Shown here: one piece after another, positions 57,832 through 64,000 of the stretch
Layout: the number at the start of each line of letters is the position of its first letter
How positions within the stretch are numbered: position 1 is the first letter of the stretch
Assembly: GCF_001310955.1 (NCBI RefSeq)
Contig: NZ_BAZX01000009.1
Span: 62,001-126,000 of the forward strand
Direction: 5' to 3'
DNA from: Marinifilum fragile JCM 15579
Lineage (GTDB): Bacteria; Bacteroidota; Bacteroidia; Bacteroidales; Marinifilaceae
Length of the DNA: 64,000 bases
Position numbers and translations under genes: made by a program
Notes under the pieces: model-generated
Seen by the model: the letters and a program-made list of their open reading frames with translations, nothing else
Database searches by the model: none
Told to the model about the DNA's origin: nothing

Positions 57832-58700
57832 TGAAAGAGAATAATCAAAATATTACCCCTGGTTCGGAAATGGATTTCATCAATTCGCTTCCGAAAATTG
57901 ATGTGACCTACTCAAAGTCAAAAGAAGAGGTTTGGAAGGAACTTTCGGCAATGACCCTAGTTCAAAAGCCAAAAGCTAAAGTCATATCGCTTTCGTGGAT
58001 GAAGTACGCAGCAGCTGCTTGTATCTTTTTATTGATAGGATTTGCGGGATTTACCTACTTCTATACCAGTTCTACTTATTGTCCAAAAGGAAAGCACATG
58101 TGTGTTACTTTGCCCGATAATTCGAAGGTAGAGTTGAACGCAAACTCAAGCATTAGCTATAAACCATACATGTGGAACTTTACCCGAAAAGTAAAATTCA
58201 AAGGTGAAGCATTTTTCGATATCACCAAAGGAAGTAAGTTCGAAATAGAATCGCAGTATGGTAAAACTTTCATTCTGGGAACAAGTTTTAATATCTATGC
58301 CAGAGGAAATGACTACAAAGTGACTTGCTATACCGGAAAAGTTAAAGTTGTTTCAACCATTACTTCTGACAAAATTCTACTTTTACCCAATGATCATGCT
58401 TACCTAAATAAAAATGGAAAGCTAGAGGTATTTAAGGACGAAAAGGCAAAGGATAAAGTTTCATGGCGTAACCATTTCTTTTTATTTAACGCAACACCTT
58501 TAAAGGATGTTTTTAAAGAAATAGAGTTACAATATGACATTCACATTGTAGAAAAAGGTAAATTTAATAAACCTTATACGGGGAATTTTGGGAAAGAAAT
58601 GACTGTTGATCAAGTATTGTACAATGTATGCAAATCAAGCGGACTTAATTTTGTTAAAGGACCTCGCAAAAATTATATTATAACCTCAAAGAGTCAATAA
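57831..58700 (+). CDS. FecR-family anti-sigma factor
   Basis: A 289-residue single-pass protein: a cytoplasmic part of about 55 residues, one transmembrane helix (YAAAACIFLLIGFAGFTYFY near 56-75), the FecR domain (CVTLPDNSKVELNANSSISYKPYMWNFTRKVKFKGEAFFDI near 88-130), and the Bacteroidota DUF4974 end (PLKDVFKEIELQYDIHI...MTVDQVLYNVCKSSGLNF). It senses the receptor in the periplasm and holds the sigma factor. The receptor gene starts at the very next base. Confidence 0.94.
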   Translation: MKENNQNITPGSEMDFINSLPKIDVTYSKSKEEVWKELSAMTLVQKPKAKVISLSWMKYAAAACIFLLIGFAGFTYFYTSSTYCPKGKHMCVTLPDNSKVELNANSSISYKPYMWNFTRKVKFKGEAFFDITKGSKFEIESQYGKTFILGTSFNIYARGNDYKVTCYTGKVKVVSTITSDKILLLPNDHAYLNKNGKLEVFKDEKAKDKVSWRNHFFLFNATPLKDVFKEIELQYDIHIVEKGKFNKPYTGNFGKEMTVDQVLYNVCKSSGLNFVKGPRKNYIITSKSQ

Positions 58701-61196
58701 GTGAAAAAATATATCGCCCTTATATTTTTTTTCGGATTAGTAATTACGACTTCACTAGCTCAAAAAGTAGAAATTAAAGCCACCAATAAAGCTTTAAATG
58801 ACATTTTAATTGAGCTAAAAGATAGATACAATTACCAGTTCTCTTATGACACAGACTTATTAGCAAGTTATAATATTAGTATCGATAAAAGCTTTTCCAA
58901 TAAAGAAAGTGCAATAATGTTTTTGCTGAGGAAGTTTCCTTTAAGCTACGAGATATCAAATAATGTGTACATCATATATCCCGAGGAGAAAATTCTTGAA
59001 TACAGATTTATTGGGCAAATTCTTGATAAAGAAAACCTCGAACCTCTTCCCTTTTCACATATCACCGTTAATGATCATCCCATGGCTACCGACGAGCTTG
59101 GGAATTTTTCGTTTACATCAAGTACCGATAGTACTTTTAGAATATTAGCTTCACATTTGGGATATTTCATTCACGATACCCTTGTAGCTTGCGATAAAAC
59201 TCACAAGTTACTATTGACTGCGGCAAGTACCGACTTAGAAGAAATTACCGTTACCGACAAAATTGTACAAACCTTTATTAAGGAAAGCAACCAGGCAGGT
59301 AACTTAAAATTAAACCACAAAATTGCAGGATTTTTACCTACCAACAACGACAACTCTGTATTTGAACTCTTACGCTTACAACCTGGTATTCTTGCTGCTG
59401 GAGAACAAAAGGATTTTCTGATTATTTGGGGCTCTTACGAAGGGGAAAGTCAAGTTCTTTTTGATGACATTACCCTGTGGGGATTAAAAAACTATTTTGA
59501 GGATATTGGTGCTGTAAACCCTTTGGTAGTTAAAAACATCGAAGTACTAAAAGGTGGTTTCGATGCCAGATATGGTGATCGAGTTGGTGGTATTGTGCAC
59601 ATTACAGGAAAAGATGGCAACAAAGTAAAACCAAGCTTAAACCTGGCTTTAAATAACATCACGGCAAGTGGATCTTACGAACAACCAATTGGTAAAAAAT
59701 CATCGCTATTGTTTGCATTTCGTCATACTTATTACACTTTATTTAAAGATGATCAAATCAAATATGCAACTTCAAATGTGAATACCGATAAACTAAATGG
59801 TACTATTCCAGAGTATGTAGATTTGGATGTAACTCCAAATTATCGGTTCAGAGATGCAAACCTTAAATTTTCAACCAAATGGAACAATGGAGATCAATTA
59901 AACATCAGCTTAATGGCTGGTGAAGACAGATATTCCTACGATATTTCCAGTGAATTATTATCCACATCTAGAAAGCATGATTTTGAAGGAAGTTACCAAA
60001 ATGGTGGTTCATTAAAATACAGCAAAGTATGGAAAAAAGGCAATTCGAGCTCTCTATCGATTTCCAGATCAGAACTTGACCGAAACACAACAGAACAAAT
60101 CGTTATTGAGAGAATTAAATTTAACGAGATGAATATTCGAAGAGATGACAGATCGTATAATAACATTCGCGAGTACAGCACAAAATTCCAAAATCGATTC
60201 ATTCTAAATGAAGATCAAATTATTGAAGCCGGTTTACAGTATACAAACAATTCGGTCGACCTAAAAGAAGACTCGCTTGGGATAAACATTCTCCATTTGA
60301 ATTCGAAACTTGATAAAGTTGGTGGATATTTTCAAAACATCCTTAATGTAAGCAATGGGGTAACAATAAAAGCTGGATTTCAAGTAAATTATCCAATTAA
60401 TTTGGAAAAACTGTACTGGGAACCAAGAATATCCATGAGCGTTAAGATTACCGATGAATTATCGTTTAATGGAGCTTGGGGACTTTACAAGCAGTTTATT
60501 TCTAAAAGTTCGGTATTAAGTAAATCAGGTAAATATAGATACATTTGGGTTGGTGCCGACGAAGAAACAGTACCGGTTTTAGAATCCGTTCACAATGTTA
60601 TTGGTGGTTCATATCATAAAAATGGTTTTACTTTTAGTGTTGAAGCCTACCACAAAAGAACAGATGGACATACACGATATTACCGTTGGAGGAATGAAGG
60701 AAACATTTCTTTGGGTAAAAGTAAAAGCATTGGACTCGATTTCTTTGCGAAAAAAGACTTCGGTGAGCATACTTTTTGGGTTTCCTATTCCTTAAGCAAA
60801 ACATCCGAAAACTTTGATTATTTTAGAGAAGAAGGAGTATATTTAAGAGCCTTACATGATCAGAGACATGAAATTAAAACTGCAGGTTTACTGGCTTTAA
60901 AGCCATTCTATCTATCGGCAAACTACATTTATGGTTCTGGATTTCCAATCTATTCAGGCTATAACAACATCAACTCAGAACCTGACTACCAAAGACTGGA
61001 TGCTGCTTTAATTTATAAGTTCTCTCACAAAAAAATCAAATCAGAAGTCGGCATTCTTTTGCACAATGTTATGAATAAACAAAACTTAACCTACGAATCA
61101 TTCGAAAGAGTTCCTTTGAGTCAAATTAATAGCATTAGTGTATACACAGAATCAGTTCCATCATCGATTCGACTCTATTTTAAAATTACCATCTAA
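58701..61196 (+). CDS. TonB-dependent receptor with signalling (STN) domain
   Basis: An 831-residue outer-membrane receptor. After the signal peptide (MKKYIALIFFFGLVITTSLAQ) come an STN/secretin N-terminal domain (about 25-95), a carboxypeptidase-regulatory-like domain (about 100-190, FIGQILDKENLEPLPFSHITV), a plug (about 215-310, with GGFDARYGDRVGGIVHITGKDG) and the barrel. The STN domain means signalling to FecR. It starts with GTG with no gap after the anti-sigma gene. No SusD partner is present, so it is not a typical glycan-utilisation pair; the ligand is unknown. Confidence 0.92.
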   Translation: MKKYIALIFFFGLVITTSLAQKVEIKATNKALNDILIELKDRYNYQFSYDTDLLASYNISIDKSFSNKESAIMFLLRKFPLSYEISNNVYIIYPEEKILEYRFIGQILDKENLEPLPFSHITVNDHPMATDELGNFSFTSSTDSTFRILASHLGYFIHDTLVACDKTHKLLLTAASTDLEEITVTDKIVQTFIKESNQAGNLKLNHKIAGFLPTNNDNSVFELLRLQPGILAAGEQKDFLIIWGSYEGESQVLFDDITLWGLKNYFEDIGAVNPLVVKNIEVLKGGFDARYGDRVGGIVHITGKDGNKVKPSLNLALNNITASGSYEQPIGKKSSLLFAFRHTYYTLFKDDQIKYATSNVNTDKLNGTIPEYVDLDVTPNYRFRDANLKFSTKWNNGDQLNISLMAGEDRYSYDISSELLSTSRKHDFEGSYQNGGSLKYSKVWKKGNSSSLSISRSELDRNTTEQIVIERIKFNEMNIRRDDRSYNNIREYSTKFQNRFILNEDQIIEAGLQYTNNSVDLKEDSLGINILHLNSKLDKVGGYFQNILNVSNGVTIKAGFQVNYPINLEKLYWEPRISMSVKITDELSFNGAWGLYKQFISKSSVLSKSGKYRYIWVGADEETVPVLESVHNVIGGSYHKNGFTFSVEAYHKRTDGHTRYYRWRNEGNISLGKSKSIGLDFFAKKDFGEHTFWVSYSLSKTSENFDYFREEGVYLRALHDQRHEIKTAGLLALKPFYLSANYIYGSGFPIYSGYNNINSEPDYQRLDAALIYKFSHKKIKSEVGILLHNVMNKQNLTYESFERVPLSQINSISVYTESVPSSIRLYFKITI

Positions 61197-61206
61197 AACA
61201 AAAATA

Positions 61207-61232
61207 CCGGGTTAGATTCATATCTAACCCGG
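61207..61232. terminator. hairpin after the TonB-receptor gene
   Basis: A perfect eleven-pair stem (CCGGGTTAGAT/ATCTAACCCGG) with a four-base loop. The T run (TATTTTTG) follows on the minus strand, so it may end a minus-strand transcript rather than the receptor mRNA. Confidence 0.6.
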
Positions 61233-61594
61233 CAATCACAACTAAATATTAAAACATAATCAAAAAGATGGTCAAAATAACAATACCAATTAGCCATCAA
61301 ACAAGACCGTTTCGGCATATAATTGGTATAACAAGAAGAATCTAAGTGTTCTGATAAAACATTGAATGTTTCTTAAAAAAGTATAATCACACCTAACTTA
61401 CTTTTAAACTACTAATTCTAACGGATTGGGTTATTTGTTATACAAACAAGCCAAAAAGAAATCAATTTTTCATCGTTCTACCGTCCCGACTTAGCTTCTT
61501 CATGTTGGTTAATAGTCAGATCCTCAAAAGCACAAGGGGGATAGTGCTTCTAACTCACTGTCTGAAGTAATTGTGTTAACAATTACAAATGGTT
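61233..61594. other. structured intergenic region
   Basis: About 360 bases without a gene but with several inverted repeats. ATACCAATTA/TAATTGGTAT at 61283-61329 has inner GCC/GGC and AAAC/GTTT pairs. GTAATTGT/ACAATTAC lies at 61567-61586. A 17-base string near 61505-61521 (TTGGTTAATAGTCAGAT) differs by one base from a part of the candidate small RNA at 49303-49393, on the other strand. It may hold a small RNA or a regulatory leader. Confidence 0.45.
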
Positions 61595-62047
61595 TCAAAG
61601 TACTTTATCTCCGGAAACTTCTTCGAAACAACTCTTGAGTGTTTCAATTCTTTTCCCGTAAACAGGAGCCAAGGCAACACTATAAGCATTATCCATTTTT
61701 AAGCTCAAATCGCGTTTAAAATGTTCCAGCTCTTCAACGCTTAATGAATCTTTAATTGATTCAACCAAGCCTTTTAGATCAACCAAATCAGTAAATTTTT
61801 GAATAATGAAACCTTTAATTTCATTAACCTGATTTTGATTCATTTTTTTTGAATCCTGATCAACTCCTATGCACTCAAGAGCTTGATTTAATCCTCTAAC
61901 TGTTTCAAGTTTATCGGATTTTATTAATTTTGATAACAGATTTGTTGTATTCATGTTCCGTTCCAAGATTGTTTTTACTCTTTCATTCTCTTGATTTGAC
62001 ATTTCAAAAGTACGCTCGATGGCTAGTTTTTGAAAATCGTTTTTCAA
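61595..62047 (-). CDS. helical cytoplasmic protein of unknown function
   Basis: A 150-residue charged, alpha-helical protein without signal or membrane segment. Several heptad-like stretches (MSNQENERVKTILERNMNTTNLLSKLI; VEELEHFKRDLSLKMDNAY) suggest a coiled-coil or helical bundle. It is divergent from the 515-residue gene. No family recognised. Confidence 0.6.
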   Translation of the reverse strand: MKNDFQKLAIERTFEMSNQENERVKTILERNMNTTNLLSKLIKSDKLETVRGLNQALECIGVDQDSKKMNQNQVNEIKGFIIQKFTDLVDLKGLVESIKDSLSVEELEHFKRDLSLKMDNAYSVALAPVYGKRIETLKSCFEEVSGDKVL

Positions 62048-62126
62048 TACAATCTACGAAGTTCAAACAAAATGAAAGTTAAAAAATGTACTGTTTACCA
62101 AATAGTTAACTCATATATCTTTTACA

Positions 62127-63674
62127 ATGCCTAAACAACAAATAGACCCTCTGTTCCAATTAATTAAATCGATTTCGAAATCTGAGAAACGAAATTTTAA
62201 GCTGTATGCAAACAGAATTAGTAGCGATAAAGAGACTAAATTCTTGCAGCTTTTTGATGTTTTGGATAAAATGGATGAGTACAACGAGACCATTATCCTA
62301 AAAAAAGCAAAAGACATAAAGCAATCGCAACTGCCAAATTTAAAGGCTCACTTGTACAAACAATTGCTTACCAGCTTAAGACTAACGCAGATTAACCACG
62401 ATATCAGTATTAGTATTCGTGAACAGATCGATCATGCCAAGGTTTTATACAATAAAGGTCTTTATCAGCAAAGCTTAAGAATTCTTGATAAAACCAAAGC
62501 TTTGGCTCGTAAAAACAAGAAAAACATCCTGGTTTATGAGATCATCCAGTTCGAGAAGCTGATAGAATCGCAATATGTTACCAAAAGTATAGAAAACAGA
62601 GCTGAAGAAATTACAAGAGAAGCAACCGAAATCAGTAAAATGATGGATGGTGTGGTGTATTTTTCAAACATGTCCATCCGATTGTACGGATTGTACCTGA
62701 AAGTAGGCTATGTGCGAAATGAAAAAGACCTTTTAATGGTAAAAGAGTTTTTCAACACCAATTTGATCCCACATGATGTTGAGAACCTGAGTTTCTTCGA
62801 AAAATTATACCTATTCCAATCCTATGTATGGTATTATTTGATCATTCAAGATTTTTTGATGTGCTACAAGTATGCAAAAAAATGGGTTGACTTGTTCCTT
62901 CTAAATCCTGAGATGATTAACATTCATATGGATTTGTATCTAAAAGGCTTAAATAATGTATTAGTAGCTCTTTTTTATACCAATCATGTAAGCAATTTTA
63001 AGAAACATTTGCGATTGCTAAGAAAACTGGAAAAAGAAGATCAATTTAAACACAATTCCAACTTGAACATTTTACTGCACATGTTTTTATTTGTGCACAG
63101 AATCAATCGCCACTTTATGGAAGGAACCTTTGATAAAGGTTTGCATCTGGTTCCAAAAATTGAGAGTTTTCTGGAACAAAACAAAGTGGGCATGGATAAT
63201 CACAGAGCACTGATCTTCTACTATAAAATAGCCTGTTTATACTTTGGAAATGGACAGTATCGCGAGGCCATTAAATATTTGAATCGAATTTCGGATGTAA
63301 AAGACACTTCACTACGAGGAGATATTCATTGCTTTGGAAGAATTCTGAACCTAATCAGTCATTACGAATTGGAAAACACTGAATTGCTAGAGTATCAAAT
63401 TCGTTCAACCTATCGTTTTTTGGCTAAAATGGATGACTTACAAGAAGTTCAAAAATACATTCTTCGATTCTTACGAAGACTAAGTTCAATTAGTCCAGAT
63501 CAATTAAAAGATGAACTAAAAAAATCGAGAAGAGATCTTAAAAAATGGGTTAATGATCCTTATGAAAAAAGAGCATTCTTGTATTTGGATTTAATATCGT
63601 GGCTGGATGCAAAAATTGAAAATCGCCCAGTGCAGGATGTGATCATGGAGAAAATAAATAAAAATAGGAAATAA
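62127..63674 (+). CDS. large helical (TPR-like) protein of unknown function
   Basis: A 515-residue soluble protein composed of repeated helical pairs with Leu/Tyr/Ala patterns resembling degenerate TPRs (VLYNKGLYQQSLRILDKTKALARKN near 112; IACLYFGNGQYREAIKYLNRI near 370). The N-terminal 60 residues (KQQIDPLFQLIKSISKSEKRNFKLYANR) look like a conserved start found in similar Bacteroidota proteins, but I cannot name the family. It probably is a scaffold for protein binding. It has its own terminator. Confidence 0.75.
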   Translation: MPKQQIDPLFQLIKSISKSEKRNFKLYANRISSDKETKFLQLFDVLDKMDEYNETIILKKAKDIKQSQLPNLKAHLYKQLLTSLRLTQINHDISISIREQIDHAKVLYNKGLYQQSLRILDKTKALARKNKKNILVYEIIQFEKLIESQYVTKSIENRAEEITREATEISKMMDGVVYFSNMSIRLYGLYLKVGYVRNEKDLLMVKEFFNTNLIPHDVENLSFFEKLYLFQSYVWYYLIIQDFLMCYKYAKKWVDLFLLNPEMINIHMDLYLKGLNNVLVALFYTNHVSNFKKHLRLLRKLEKEDQFKHNSNLNILLHMFLFVHRINRHFMEGTFDKGLHLVPKIESFLEQNKVGMDNHRALIFYYKIACLYFGNGQYREAIKYLNRISDVKDTSLRGDIHCFGRILNLISHYELENTELLEYQIRSTYRFLAKMDDLQEVQKYILRFLRRLSSISPDQLKDELKKSRRDLKKWVNDPYEKRAFLYLDLISWLDAKIENRPVQDVIMEKINKNRK

Positions 63675-63699
63675 GGGGATTCATAGAATCCCCCTTTTC
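63673..63699 (+). terminator. terminator of the 515-residue gene
   Basis: GGGGATTC/GAATCCCC stem, three-base loop, then CTTTTC; it lies between the converging last two genes. Confidence 0.7.
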
Positions 63700-63701
63700 A
63701 T

Positions 63702-64000
63702 TTATTGTACAATTTGTGGACTCAAATACTTCATTGGGTCTACATATTCTCCATCTTTTTTAAACTCAAAATGCAAATGAGGTCCGGTAGAAATTCCTGA
63801 GCTCCCCACGGTTCCAATTTTATCTCCTTTTTTCACTTTCTCACCCTCTTTCATCGAATAAGAAGCCATTTGTGAATACAGACTGGAAATTCCATCGGCA
63901 TGATCGATAATAATGAAACGTCCATAACCTTTGCCTTTCGTAAATTTTGAATTGACTTTTTTCACAACTCCATCTGCAACCGCATAAATTGGAGTTCCCA
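63702..64000 (-). CDS. M23-family (LytM) peptidase, C-terminal part
   Basis: The gene runs out of the window at its 5' side; about 98 residues are seen. They contain the LytM core: GTPIYAVADGVVKKV, YGRFIIIDHADGISSLYSQMASYSMKEGEKVKKGDKIGTVGSSG, and the full zinc motif GPHLHFEFKKDGEYVDP. The first HxxxD motif must lie beyond the edge. It would cut peptidoglycan cross-bridges or stems. Unlike the M23-like protein at 44843-46156, its last motif is catalytically normal. Confidence 0.9.
   Translation of the reverse strand, partial: GTPIYAVADGVVKKVNSKFTKGKGYGRFIIIDHADGISSLYSQMASYSMKEGEKVKKGDKIGTVGSSGISTGPHLHFEFKKDGEYVDPMKYLSPQIVQ

Overview
The window is AT-rich and looks like a chromosome segment from a member of the Bacteroidota. 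Several genes are preceded by the promoter pattern of that phylum (TTTG or TTG, 17-21 bases, TAnnTTTG), and the gene content fits: an ExbB/ExbD/ExbD cluster, a FecI-FecR-TonB receptor set, a Bacteroidota-type lipoprotein, and YitT paralogues. The protein sequences and the fermentative gene set suggest an anaerobic marine relative in or near the Marinilabiliales; that placement is inference.

Layout. Positions 1-5357 (+) hold a DhaL-DegV fusion (fatty-acid-kinase-like), a DUF1295 membrane protein, a peroxiredoxin, PlsY and an ATP-grasp protein. Positions 5421-19522 (-) are one block of 14 genes, atoD-kal-kce-kdd-kamA-kamB-kamC-kamD-kamE-atoA-thl-acd-etfB-etfA, closed by a terminator at 5355-5393. 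It encodes a complete route from lysine to acetate, butyrate and ammonia, including the presumed reactivase pair KamB/KamC for the B12-dependent aminomutase. Positions 20020-37190 are mixed housekeeping: a frameshifted M28 peptidase, a zinc metallopeptidase, an acyltransferase, aspS, tadA, deoD, aroA, apt, dprA, gdhA, tatD and asparaginase, plus several small unknown proteins. Positions 37405-39772 hold the ExbB/ExbD energising complex. Then come tRNA-Arg(CCG), leuS, two YitT genes, an M23-family protein, purN and acpP-fabF-rnc. Positions 49714-52660 hold a two-component system and a facing histidine-rich exported protein. lepA follows, then two tiny membrane proteins and a lipoprotein/sigma/anti-sigma/TonB-receptor locus. 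The window ends in two unknown proteins and a partial M23 peptidase.

Points that go beyond ordinary annotation. (1) Four genes (M28 peptidase, a small membrane protein, the first YitT gene, lepA) are each broken by what looks like one missing base. Because conserved lepA is among them, sequencing or assembly deletions are the likeliest cause. (2) A candidate small RNA of about 90 nt lies on the minus strand at 49303-49393, with its own promoter and terminator. (3) Arrays of degenerate 7-base units sit just upstream of kamE, aspS and lepA and just downstream of lepA. (4) Two copies of an 18-20 base perfect palindrome bracket the acd-thl pair inside the lysine operon. (5) The fused acyl-kinase-like protein lies close to PlsY, the enzyme that would use its product. 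I found no CRISPR array, insertion sequence, phage or recognisable defence system.
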